Source of the DNA: Myxococcaceae bacterium
Lineage (GTDB): Bacteria; Myxococcota; UBA727; JABDBI01
Direction of reading: 5' to 3'
NCBI GenBank assembly: GCA_016000045.1
Contig: JAECQY010000004.1
Location: forward strand, 1 to 64,000
DNA length: 64,000 nt
Position numbers and translations under genes: made by a program
Part shown: positions 16,049 to 24,395 of the stretch, piece by piece
Layout of the letters: each line of letters begins with the position of its first letter
Position numbering within the stretch: the first letter of the stretch is position 1
Notes under the pieces: model-generated
Told to the model about the DNA's origin: nothing
Databases searched by the model: none
The model's input: only the letters and a program-made list of their open reading frames with translations

Positions 16049-18154
16049 CTAAAAGGTAAAAACGTCAACATCTCGCACGCAACGGGCATAGCTACCATCG
16101 CCCATAAAGCCGTGGTCGACATCGCCATCAAAGAAATAGAGCACCCATGCGTCAGGATGATCGTGAATCAAAGTGCCAGACCAATAAGAACCATCATCTC
16201 TCAACAAACGATCTTGCTGATACAGCATCTCTAATTCCCAAATTGTTGGTAACCTCCACCCTTTTGATAAGCGACTCGCTGCGTAAACCTTGGCCTCTTC
16301 AAAAGTCATCTCCTTAGGACTTTTAGGGCCCCATTCCAAAGCAGGGACATCTTGGGCATCGCGCGGGCCTTCATACCAACCCCTAGCTCGGCTGAGCGGA
16401 TCCGATCGCATCGCCTGGGTGTGAATGATATCGGATAACAATACGCTTTGAGCAAGAACAGGAGCAACAGCCTGCGAAACCTGAACAGGGACGGCTGCAG
16501 GCCCCCTCGAAGCTCCTGTCAAGGCCTGGCGCACAGACTTATCCACCTTCCCTTGTCCATTGAAAAGTTGAGCGAGCTGCTGATACATCTTCAATTGATC
16601 CTCTTCCAAGTCATCATCAGACGCTTGCTTCAAGAGCCGCTCAAGGTGCTGATTTAGCACATTGCGAAGCTTCTTATCTCTATCCACCTCAGGCTGCTGC
16701 AAGACTTGCATCAAGACCGGGATCAAATCTTCCACAAAGGCTGGTGATTGGCTCGGGCGCGCCATCCCAGGATGCTCTACTTGAAGTTCCACCCAATAAC
16801 GCGGCAAGGCCTGCGAAGACTGAAAAACCACCAATTCATCGCAAACAGGCGCTTCATCTTTTAGGCAAGGGTAATAATGTTCGCAATCAAAACTAGGATC
16901 TATCGGAACCACTGGGATGTAGTGTGCATTGTAGTTCCGATAAGCTGTTGCCCCCCGCAAAAACGCTATGTCTGGTTGATAGGGATCTCCAACAACCGGA
17001 AAGGGTTCCGTCATAGAGACCCAACCCATCATCAAATGCCCCCTGCTATAAATGTCTGCCGCATAACGAGCGCTGTTCGTAAAATAGATTCCACTGCCGA
17101 AATACCCATCGTCCGTACTGCTTAACGATTCGCCCTCGGGTTCGTCCTCGAGATTGAACTTTCCAAAGAACTTAAACCCACTATTCGCGATTCCATTACA
17201 CTTCTTCAGGCTACTGCCGTGCCAAAGAGGCAAGACTTTGGTGTTTTTAAAGGTTCTACGTCGCCCATCACTTTCCATTGTGTGAAAAGGCGAGAAAGGT
17301 GCAACGGCTTCCTTCCAGCGCTCGATCACTTTAGCCCGCTGATCCGCCAGAGGCTCCGTATTCCAAGTTGGCTGAGCGCTGTTGTCTCTCTCGAGCAGAG
17401 CGATATTTGCTTCAAAAGCGCTTGTTTGGTCTCGGTTATGGATACAATATACCCGCGAAAGTCCCCATTTGGTAGGCTTGTCGTGATAAAAGCAACGCCA
17501 AATAAAACGCCACTCCGGATCGGTAGGAAGTACTTCCGCCTTGGCGTAGGTAGCGTTTGAAACAAGCGTTTTGTTCTTAAAAACGCGTTCGCTGATTCCC
17601 CAAGGAATCCAAGGATCGGGCAAATCTTGACGCACGCCTGCCGGCAAAGGCTCCGGTTGAGGCGGCGGGCCACCGGCGGGAACCAACCGTAGCCCCGGCA
17701 CCGAATCCTTGGCTCCAGAGGCAGGCAAAGACAACTCGCCGGGTGTTGCATCTCGAAGTTCCAGCCCAATCTTCAAAGCTCCTGTCTTCGAACGCTTCTC
17801 AGGCAAAGCCCCCAGCTCGATCAATCGCAAGAGCTCTTCTTCTGCGGCCGAAGCCTCCGAAGCTTTGTCTATTTGACGCAGCCTGTGCATCTTTTGTCGG
17901 AGCTCTTTCATGCGCTGGTCCCGCTGGATCATTTGCGCGATGTAGTCGTCACCGATGCGAGTGAGCGGCACCCAAGCCGAACCGAGCGAAAGGGGCTTTA
18001 CCTCTCGAACGCTGTCTCGAATTTGCCGACCCATTCGAGCCACTTCCGAGTAAGCATCTTGCAACCAAGCTGGGCGATATCCCAGCAGATTCCAAGCGAA
18101 CAAGTTGGGGGATAAAGCAAAAACAAAGAAAATAGAAACGAAGATTTGATTCAT
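16049..18154 (-). CDS. Secreted PARP-like ADP-ribosyltransferase with DUF1566-type C-terminus
   Basis: A 701-residue protein when started at ATG 18154, which gives a clean signal peptide (MNQIFVSIFFVFALSPNLFA) with AGAGGAGAG upstream. Residues 60-130 are charged and helical; a Pro-rich linker follows. Residues about 305-455 are a PARP catalytic domain with the whole H-Y-E triad: LWHGSS (H312), YFGSGIYFTNSARYA (Y357) and CDELVVFQSSQALPRYW (E440). This domain transfers ADP-ribose from NAD+. Residues about 600-701 resemble DUF1566/Lcl-C domains (MTFEEAKVYAASRL, GWRLPTIWELEML, YWSGT, ARCVRD), usual in exported proteins. The glutamate predicts poly- or mono-ADP-ribosylation ability. A secreted PARP in a bacterium suggests a host-directed effector, but the target and secretion route are unknown. 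Family call firm; role inferred. Confidence 0.85.
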   Translation of the reverse strand: MNQIFVSIFFVFALSPNLFAWNLLGYRPAWLQDAYSEVARMGRQIRDSVREVKPLSLGSAWVPLTRIGDDYIAQMIQRDQRMKELRQKMHRLRQIDKASEASAAEEELLRLIELGALPEKRSKTGALKIGLELRDATPGELSLPASGAKDSVPGLRLVPAGGPPPQPEPLPAGVRQDLPDPWIPWGISERVFKNKTLVSNATYAKAEVLPTDPEWRFIWRCFYHDKPTKWGLSRVYCIHNRDQTSAFEANIALLERDNSAQPTWNTEPLADQRAKVIERWKEAVAPFSPFHTMESDGRRRTFKNTKVLPLWHGSSLKKCNGIANSGFKFFGKFNLEDEPEGESLSSTDDGYFGSGIYFTNSARYAADIYSRGHLMMGWVSMTEPFPVVGDPYQPDIAFLRGATAYRNYNAHYIPVVPIDPSFDCEHYYPCLKDEAPVCDELVVFQSSQALPRYWVELQVEHPGMARPSQSPAFVEDLIPVLMQVLQQPEVDRDKKLRNVLNQHLERLLKQASDDDLEEDQLKMYQQLAQLFNGQGKVDKSVRQALTGASRGPAAVPVQVSQAVAPVLAQSVLLSDIIHTQAMRSDPLSRARGWYEGPRDAQDVPALEWGPKSPKEMTFEEAKVYAASRLSKGWRLPTIWELEMLYQQDRLLRDDGSYWSGTLIHDHPDAWVLYFFDGDVDHGFMGDGSYARCVRDVDVFTF

Positions 18155-18283
18155 ACAAATAAACACTCTCCTCTCATTGACGAGGCTATTCAAAAACCTA
18201 CTTTCTTTGTTCTTAGACTTTCGACTTAGCACCGTCAATGCTTGAGCCGCTTAGGCCGACTTCGAGAAGGGCTATAGGAGGAA

Positions 18284-18304
18284 CCCTCTCCCAACAGGAG
18301 AGGG
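18284..18304. repeat. Perfect 8-bp hairpin upstream of tRNA-Val
   Basis: CCCTCTCC-CAACA-GGAGAGGG forms a perfect GC-rich stem between the PARP-like gene and tRNA-Val. There is no T-run, so it is not a standard terminator. It could be a degenerate repeat or an mRNA-end structure. Confidence 0.45.
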
Positions 18305-18360
18305 AAGATCCATCCCGAGATATCCGACTTTGCGATTGCCCTGACGATTCGTCGAGTCCC

Positions 18361-18389
18361 TTGACACCCTCAGCAAAATTTGATTCTCT
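18361..18389 (+). promoter_or_regulatory. Candidate promoter for tRNA-Val and thrS
   Basis: A consensus TTGACA (18361-18366) lies about 35 bases upstream of the tRNA 5' end. A -10 at the right spacing is weak (TTCTCT, 18384-18389). A GC-rich stretch GCCGCTC follows, as in stable-RNA discriminators. The position fits transcription of tRNA-Val with thrS. Confidence 0.4.
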
Positions 18390-18400
18390 GCCGCTCACTT

Positions 18401-18475
18401 AGGCGCGTAGCTCAGTGGTAGAGCACTACCTTGACATGGTAGGGGTCGCCGGTTCGATACCGGCCGTGCCTACCA
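18401..18475 (+). tRNA. tRNA-Val (anticodon GAC)
   Basis: AGGCGCG acceptor stem pairs with CGTGCCT (one G-U); TAGCTCAG D-arm, TTCGATA T-loop and an encoded CCA are present. The anticodon loop TTGACAT between CTACC and GGTAG gives GAC. Its last base (18475) is directly followed by the ATG of thrS. Confidence 0.96.
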
Positions 18476-20185
18476 ATGCACGCCCAGGATACCCTTTGCC
18501 ATAGCGCCGAACACGTTCTTGCTGCTGCCGTTATTCACTTGTATCAAGGCGCTCAGATTACGATGGGCCCTAAGGACCATAGCGATGGTTTTTATTACGA
18601 CATTGATATTGGCAGACCCGTAACACCGGAAGACTTGGAAAAAATCGAAGCAGAAATGGCTCGAATCATCCAAGCCAATACGCCTTTCGAAAAATCCGAA
18701 ATCACGAAAGCAGAAGCTTACCCTTTGTTTGAAAAGCTCGGCCAACGTTACAAAAAAGAGATCCTGGACTGGATCCCGAGCGATACGGTCACTCTTTACA
18801 AAAACGATGATTTTGTTGATTTGTGTCGAGGACCTCACCTGGATCATGCGGGTCAAATCGGCGCTTTTAAGCTCACGGGTGTCTCGGGATCTTATTGGCG
18901 AGCCGATAAGAACCGAGAAATGCTCCAACGCGTTTCAGGTGTTGCTTTTGCGACGCAAGCACAGCTCGATGAGCACTTTCGTCGCTTAGAAGAAGCGAAA
19001 AAACGAGACCATCGAAAACTGGGACCTGCTTTGGAGCTTTTCTCCATCTCAGATCCCTTGATTGGACCGGGGTTGGTGACTTGGCTGCCAAAAGGTGCCC
19101 GCATCCGCATTGCAATCGAAGATTACTTGCGTGACATGCATTTTAAGCATGGCTATGAAATGGTCTTTTCACCTCATATCGCCAAATCCGATCTTTGGAA
19201 AACTTCGGGCCATTGGGAATTTTATCGAGATAGCATGTTTTCACCGATGGACGTGGATGGGCAAGAATATGTTTTGAAGCCCATGAACTGCCCTTTTCAC
19301 ATCTTAACTTACCAAAATAAACCTCGAAGCTATCGCGAGCTCCCCTTTCGCTACGCTGAATTTGGAACTGTCTATCGCTACGAACTCGCGGGTGTGATGC
19401 ACGGGTTGATGCGTGTACGCGGTTTCACCCAAGACGATGCGCATCTTTTCTGTCGCTGGGATCAAATTGATGAAGAGCTAGACCGTGTTATCGGTTTCGT
19501 GATCACCATCCTACGCAAGTTTGGGTTTTCCAAATTTGAAGTCAACCTATCGACCCGCCCAGAAAAGTACGTTGGCGAACTCGATCAGTGGGACAAAGCC
19601 GAAAGCAGTCTGAAACAAGCCATTGAACGCCATCATCTAACTTACCAAGTCGATGAAGGCGGAGGGGCTTTCTATGGTCCCAAAATTGACATCAAGCTTC
19701 GAGACTGCCTAGACCGACTCTGGCAGTGTTCGACCGTTCAGCTGGACTTTAATAATCCTGAGCGTTTTCATCTTAGTTTCGTGAACTCCGAAGGCAAAGA
19801 AGAACAGCCGGTGATGATCCACCGCGCATTGCTTGGCTCTCTGGAACGCTTCATGGGAATCTTGATCGAAGAACACGCAGGCGCTCTGCCCTTTTGGCTT
19901 GCTCCAGAGCAAATTCGCATCTTAAGCATTGCGGATCGCCATTTAGACTACGCTCGCAAACTGGAAAGCACGCTCATGAACGCGGGTTATCGAGTCAAAA
20001 CACCCACCAACAGCGATAAATTGGGAGCCAAAATACGAGATGCTCAGATGGCCAAAGTGCCGCTCATGCTGGTGGTTGGGGACAAAGAAGTCGAACAGCA
20101 AGGAGCCAATGTCCGAACGCGTTTGGGCGAAGATTTGGGTTTCAAGACCCCTGAGCAGCTTCTCAGTCTTTGCTCCAACCAATAA
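18476..20185 (+). CDS. thrS: Threonyl-tRNA synthetase lacking the TGS domain
   Basis: A 569-residue class II synthetase. It starts straight into the N2 editing domain (HSAEH at residues 9-13, DLCRGPHL later), then catalytic motifs (FRYAEFGTVYRYE, MRVRGFTQDDAH, MIHRALLGSLERF) and the anticodon-binding domain. The zinc ligands Cys in MNCPFH and the two His are in place. E. coli ThrRS is 642 residues; the missing part is the N-terminal TGS domain, so either it is lost or the start is mis-set. No room exists for it, because tRNA-Val ends one base before the ATG. Processing of the tRNA 3' end would leave a leaderless mRNA. The 3' end overlaps the convergent phosphatase gene by 23 bp. Confidence 0.95.
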   Translation: MHAQDTLCHSAEHVLAAAVIHLYQGAQITMGPKDHSDGFYYDIDIGRPVTPEDLEKIEAEMARIIQANTPFEKSEITKAEAYPLFEKLGQRYKKEILDWIPSDTVTLYKNDDFVDLCRGPHLDHAGQIGAFKLTGVSGSYWRADKNREMLQRVSGVAFATQAQLDEHFRRLEEAKKRDHRKLGPALELFSISDPLIGPGLVTWLPKGARIRIAIEDYLRDMHFKHGYEMVFSPHIAKSDLWKTSGHWEFYRDSMFSPMDVDGQEYVLKPMNCPFHILTYQNKPRSYRELPFRYAEFGTVYRYELAGVMHGLMRVRGFTQDDAHLFCRWDQIDEELDRVIGFVITILRKFGFSKFEVNLSTRPEKYVGELDQWDKAESSLKQAIERHHLTYQVDEGGGAFYGPKIDIKLRDCLDRLWQCSTVQLDFNNPERFHLSFVNSEGKEEQPVMIHRALLGSLERFMGILIEEHAGALPFWLAPEQIRILSIADRHLDYARKLESTLMNAGYRVKTPTNSDKLGAKIRDAQMAKVPLMLVVGDKEVEQQGANVRTRLGEDLGFKTPEQLLSLCSNQ

Positions 20186-21506
20186 ATTCGCGCTGCGCCT
20201 CTCGAATGGCTTTGCGGTAGTTTTCGACAAACTCACCGCAACCGTTCTGCTCTTTCAAGCTTAAAGCAGGCCTTTCGGCGTTCGAAACACTGAGCATCAA
20301 ATGCAAGGTGCGCAGGATTGCAATTCTCCTGCTTTCTGTAGCATGTGATAAAACCGAGCACGAGATCTCTCTTCGGACGCTTTTTTTCTGAGCACCGCTG
20401 AATTCAAACCAGCGCTTCAATTCGGGCTCTGATTGCCATCCGGTTGCGACTTGATAGCCTGCGTCAAAGATTTCGAAACTTTTAGTGGCATATGCCTTGG
20501 ATCGAGGATCTAACTGAGCCTCTTCCATCTGCCCCACTTGAATGGAGTCAATCAAAATAGGAGGCGTCGATATACGGGCCATCATGGCTTGGCTTATGGC
20601 TGGTACAGATTGTGCCAACAAGAGTACCCTTGAAAGTTCCGTTTCGCTCAAAACACCTCGATTAAAATCATGTATCAGATCGCAGACTCGGGAATCTCTC
20701 TGCATTTCGTCGCTTAACACGGCTTCATCTTGTTTTGAAAAGAGTAAAAATCTTTTCAAATCAGCCAGTTGATCCTGAATTCTGCTCCATTCTCGCAAAG
20801 CTACCGTATGTTTCGTATCCACTCCAAACCAACCGCGCAGTTGAGCATCCGGTCGGTCACGTTGAACCAGAGAAATGGCTTCCTCTAAAGAAAGGTTTTG
20901 GTGTTTCACCAAATAAGCCGCGAGGACAGTGGCACTGCGTCCAACACCCGATTTGCAATGAAGGTAAACCGGAAAATTGGGATTGCTTTTCATTGCTGCA
21001 TCAAGCGCTAGGACTCCTTGTTGAATTTCGCTTGGCTTCATTCCGACGTTATCTTTCGAGCGAACAACTCGGCGGAACGAGCGTGTGAGAGGATCCATGT
21101 GTTCGGCTTCAAAGGGCTGTAAAATCGATACAAAGAGGGCATTGGATGGAATTTTTCTCTGAGCAATGCGATCTGGAATTGCGCCCAAGTACAGTTTTTT
21201 CGATTCTGAAGAGTGGGGAATTTGAATCCGATTAAACCAGGAAAAGCGCTTTCCGGGCTCTCCAATCTCGGATTCTTGGCCCCTTAAACGCTTTAGCCAA
21301 TCCCAGGGTTTGCGTAAACTTTCTGCCAAGCCAACCAAAAGCTTTCTTCCAAAGAGCGCTCGTTGAAAATAGGCTCTTGGCGCACGCTCCAAATCAGGCG
21401 CATCTGGAGCTGGAATGGTTTGATCCGATTTTTCCTCCGAAATCGAAAATTCAGGAAGTATGTCCAATGAGTCTCGCGGACGCGTAGGAAATAAATCGGT
21501 CATCAT
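20163..21506 (-). CDS. Dual-specificity/tyrosine phosphatase domain protein
   Basis: A 447-residue protein without signal peptide. Residues about 100-230 are a cysteine-phosphatase domain: LYLGAIPDR near its start, the P-loop HCKSGVGRSAT (catalytic C184, R190) and the family helix AAYLVKHQNLSLEEAISLVQ. The closest look is to PTPMT1/dual-specificity types, which act on phosphotyrosine, phosphoserine or phosphoinositides. The usual general-acid Asp is not obvious. The 220-residue C-terminal part is helical and not recognised. ATG 21506 follows AAGGGG with 9-base spacing, better than TTG 21512. Eukaryote-like phosphatases of this size are often effectors, but no export signal is visible. Confidence 0.75.
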   Translation of the reverse strand: MMTDLFPTRPRDSLDILPEFSISEEKSDQTIPAPDAPDLERAPRAYFQRALFGRKLLVGLAESLRKPWDWLKRLRGQESEIGEPGKRFSWFNRIQIPHSSESKKLYLGAIPDRIAQRKIPSNALFVSILQPFEAEHMDPLTRSFRRVVRSKDNVGMKPSEIQQGVLALDAAMKSNPNFPVYLHCKSGVGRSATVLAAYLVKHQNLSLEEAISLVQRDRPDAQLRGWFGVDTKHTVALREWSRIQDQLADLKRFLLFSKQDEAVLSDEMQRDSRVCDLIHDFNRGVLSETELSRVLLLAQSVPAISQAMMARISTPPILIDSIQVGQMEEAQLDPRSKAYATKSFEIFDAGYQVATGWQSEPELKRWFEFSGAQKKSVRREISCSVLSHATESRRIAILRTLHLMLSVSNAERPALSLKEQNGCGEFVENYRKAIREAQREFIGWSKD

Positions 21507-21532
21507 GCTCAAAGCCCCTTAAGGGCACTGTA

Positions 21533-22489
21533 TCATAACCGCAGCTTTTCGACTCGTTCAAGCGCTTCCCAAACACGCTCTCTCGGAATTTGTCCCGTAT
21601 CCACTAAGTCATGAGCCGCATCGATTGCCGCACGCGTCTTGTCTAACTCTTTGCAAACCAAAAACAGATCAACACCAGCTAAGAGCCCTAACCTCACTAA
21701 CTCTCGAACGGAATAACGATCGGCTACCGCATGCATTTCCAAATCGTCTGAAACGATGACGCCCTGATAGCCCATCTGCTGACGCAAAATTCCTGTGAGC
21801 ACCTCGGAGCTTAAGGTCGCAGGATAACGAGAATCCAGCGCAGGCACCAAAATGTGAGCGGTCATGATGCAAGCGACTTTAGCCTCAATCGCAGCTTGAA
21901 ACGGCAACAACTCAATCCGCTCGATGCGATCTCGCTCGTGCATAATCACCGGCAAATCCAGATGACTGTCCACCTCCGTATCACCATGGCCAGGAAAATG
22001 CTTGGCACAAGCATGAACTCCTGCAGCTTGCATACCTCGAATAAAACCAGCTCCAAAACGAGCAACTTCCTCTGGATCTCGGCTAAAACTTCGATCTCCA
22101 ATAATTGGATTTTTAGGATTTGTATCGACATCCATGATTGGAGCAAAATCGATCTCAAAACCCAATTCTTTCAATTCAAAACCCATTTCAGAGCCGACTT
22201 TATAAGGCAGTTCCGGATCTTTTTTCGCCTTCAAACCCAATTCCCGCATCGAAGGAATCTCTCGACAAATCCCTTTGAGGCGCGCCACACGCCCCCCTTC
22301 TTGATCCACGGAAACAAGGCCTGGAATCGAACCGTTTAGATCGCAAAGCTGCTCTCGGGAATCGATGTTTCGTTTAAATAGAATCGTCCCCAAAGCTTGG
22401 TCTTTTTCCAGTAAATCCCGAGCCTGCCTGGGCAAGGAAGTTCCCTCAAAACCAAACATAAACAACCGACCTAATGGCAAATCACTCAT
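21533..22489 (-). CDS. nagZ: Beta-N-acetylhexosaminidase (glycoside hydrolase family 3)
   Basis: A 318-residue NagZ-type enzyme that removes GlcNAc from muropeptides during peptidoglycan recycling. The family-defining KHFPGHGDT with the catalytic His, SVDQEGGRVARL, FAPIMDVDTNPKNPIIGDRSF and VSDDLEM (nucleophile Asp) are present. Length is near E. coli NagZ (341). It lies 13 bp downstream of the ZIP transporter gene on the same strand and upstream of the phosphatase gene. Confidence 0.95.
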   Translation of the reverse strand: MSDLPLGRLFMFGFEGTSLPRQARDLLEKDQALGTILFKRNIDSREQLCDLNGSIPGLVSVDQEGGRVARLKGICREIPSMRELGLKAKKDPELPYKVGSEMGFELKELGFEIDFAPIMDVDTNPKNPIIGDRSFSRDPEEVARFGAGFIRGMQAAGVHACAKHFPGHGDTEVDSHLDLPVIMHERDRIERIELLPFQAAIEAKVACIMTAHILVPALDSRYPATLSSEVLTGILRQQMGYQGVIVSDDLEMHAVADRYSVRELVRLGLLAGVDLFLVCKELDKTRAAIDAAHDLVDTGQIPRERVWEALERVEKLRL

Positions 22490-22502
22490 CTAAACACTCC
22501 TG

Positions 22503-23093
22503 CTAATGACGTAGCGTATGCTGACTTTGATGAAACACAACATGCAACAAAACTCCTGCCATCAAACCTTCAAAAATTCCAATAAAGCCATCCGAAGCGT
22601 AGAGCACCCACGTTGTCCCAAAAAGATAGCCCAAAGTGGTGGTTAGAGTAATGACTCCCAGCATGGCAAGACCCCAAGTTCGGCTGAATGCAGCCTCAGC
22701 AATACGCCAAATTCCGAACCCTTCAGGAATACGATGCAACACCACAGCCGCTCCCAAATAAGCATTATCCGCCAAAGCAACGCCATCTAAAAAAGTGTGG
22801 GTTAGAACTCCAATCGACGCTAAGGACAGCAGCGAACGTTGAAGTTGGCAGCTTCGAGAATGAGTCAACTTTTGATACAAGAACGGCCACCCAAGCCCAA
22901 TCCCGATTCCGATGGCTGCCATCCAATGCGCATGTTCAATGCTTTCAGGAATAATGTGAAAGAGCACCAACGGTAGAATCGAAGCAATCACCAAATAATC
23001 CACCCAACGAACGGCTCGATGATGATGATCAATCCAAGCTAAAATGGCCGGACCGCTGCACAGAGCAGCGCAACTTAACAATAATAGAATCAT
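22503..23093 (-). CDS. ZIP-family metal transporter-like protein
   Basis: A 196-residue membrane protein with about seven helices. Metal-site motifs of ZIP transporters are visible: FHIIPESIEHA, THTFLDGVALA (HxxxDG) and LHRIPEGFGIWRIAEA (HxxPEG). ZIP proteins move zinc or iron into the cytosol. It is short for the family, which usually has eight helices. ATG at 23093 is used because GGAGG lies 11 bases upstream; a TTG at 23123 opens the frame. Confidence 0.8.
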   Translation of the reverse strand: MILLLLSCAALCSGPAILAWIDHHHRAVRWVDYLVIASILPLVLFHIIPESIEHAHWMAAIGIGIGLGWPFLYQKLTHSRSCQLQRSLLSLASIGVLTHTFLDGVALADNAYLGAAVVLHRIPEGFGIWRIAEAAFSRTWGLAMLGVITLTTTLGYLFGTTWVLYASDGFIGIFEGLMAGVLLHVVFHQSQHTLRH

Positions 23094-23213
23094 AGCGTGG
23101 AGTACCTCCAAATTAAAACCCAATTGGCAACCGGGTGCCTAACGATTCAGAGGTAGGCACCCATCCGACTGCTGCGTTTGACAATGAATGCTATTTTCCG
23201 CTAAAAGGCTTTT

Positions 23214-23618
23214 ATGAGACTTCTCGTTGCCTCTCTTCTTTTGATGGCGATAGCCTGTTCAAAGAAAAGCCAATTTCGACCTGCCAGCTTAGAAGGAAAA
23301 GTTCTCACTGGCACCGTTACCTCAAGTTCGGGTACCTTCTCAGATCTAGAAGGCTATCAATTTCGAACTCTTTTTACCTCTAAAAATCAGTTTGAAACAA
23401 AAAACAATCAAGGAGCCATCGAAAGCCTTGGGCAATACGATTTCAAGAAAAATCGACTCATCTTGCAATCGAACTTCCCATTGCATCCGAACGAAACCAT
23501 CGAAGTATTTCTGCATTTCACCGACCCTCATAGCGGAACCTACGAAGCGCGCAGGGTTGACGATAAAAGCAGTGAGCAATCTGGTATTTTTTCTCTGAAA
23601 CAACATGCTACCCACTAA
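23214..23618 (+). CDS. Small lipoprotein of unknown function
   Basis: A 134-residue protein with a lipoprotein signal peptide (MRLLVASLLLMAIAC), the lipobox AIAC being followed by SKKS. The mature part is mostly beta-like (VLTGTVTSSSGTF, IEVFLHFTDP). No family was recognised. The 3' end overlaps cdd by 14 bp, so it is the first gene of the cdd-ruvX-mltG run. Confidence 0.7.
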   Translation: MRLLVASLLLMAIACSKKSQFRPASLEGKVLTGTVTSSSGTFSDLEGYQFRTLFTSKNQFETKNNQGAIESLGQYDFKKNRLILQSNFPLHPNETIEVFLHFTDPHSGTYEARRVDDKSSEQSGIFSLKQHATH

Positions 23619-23991
23619 AAAACTCATCGCTCAGGCTCAAGAAGCTCGAGAGAAAGCCTACGCTCCTTACTCACACTACCGAGTAGGGGCGGCTCTTCTT
23701 TTAGACAACGGGAGCATAATCCAGGGCGTCAACGTTGAAAACGCAAGCTATGGAGCGACTCTTTGCGCCGAGCGCTCGGCAGTTGCTTCTGCGGTTTCGC
23801 AAGGTTTTCAAACATTTAAGGCCATCGCCATTGTCACCGATTCCCCCCATCCAGCGGCTCCGTGTGGACTTTGTCGCCAGGTCCTAGCGGAATTCGCTCC
23901 GACACTTCCCATCCTCTTAGCCAACATACAAGGAGATGTTCTCGAAACCAATCTCGAAACGCTTCTTCCCATGCAGTTTACACTAAAATGA
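23605..23991 (+). CDS. cdd: Cytidine deaminase
   Basis: A 128-residue tetrameric-type cytidine deaminase in pyrimidine salvage. The zinc/catalytic motif ATLCAERSA and the second motif APCGLCRQVL are intact, with VGAALL and NVENASYG substrate-binding motifs. Length is typical. ATGA overlap with ruvX. Confidence 0.97.
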   Translation: MLPTKKLIAQAQEAREKAYAPYSHYRVGAALLLDNGSIIQGVNVENASYGATLCAERSAVASAVSQGFQTFKAIAIVTDSPHPAAPCGLCRQVLAEFAPTLPILLANIQGDVLETNLETLLPMQFTLK

Positions 23992-24395
23992 CCCGAATCT
24001 TGGCTGTCGATTTAGGCATCAAGCGAACCGGAATCGCGGTCAGCGATGAGCGACACTTGACGACTCGCGCTCTTCCAACGCGCATCCCCCAAAGCCGATT
24101 GGAAGATATCGAGCACTTATTTTCTTTGTGTCGCGATCTGGAAGTTAAAATCGTTCTGATTGGCTACCCACTGCTTCCACAATCCCGGGAAGAAGGCCCG
24201 ATGGCTAAAAGAGCCCGAGGTTTTTTTGAAACCATGCTTCGTCTAAACCAACAAGATCTTGACATTCTTCTCGTCGACGAGACTTATACGTCGCTTGAAG
24301 CGGCTCGAAGGATCGGTTCACGCAAACCGTTGGATGGGGAATCTGCTCGAATCCTGATTGAGACCTATCTCCATGAAAAAGACTATACGCCTTAG
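23988..24395 (+). CDS. ruvX: Holliday-junction resolvase-like protein YqgF/RuvX
   Basis: A 135-residue RNase H-fold protein. LAVDLGIKRTGIAVSD is the family N-terminus; IGYPL, VDETYTSLEA and the C-terminal D complete the active site. YqgF acts in 16S rRNA 5' processing. ATG at 23988 overlaps the cdd stop; the frame continues upstream to 23862 inside cdd but that part is not protein-like. Confidence 0.93.
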   Translation: MTRILAVDLGIKRTGIAVSDERHLTTRALPTRIPQSRLEDIEHLFSLCRDLEVKIVLIGYPLLPQSREEGPMAKRARGFFETMLRLNQQDLDILLVDETYTSLEAARRIGSRKPLDGESARILIETYLHEKDYTP

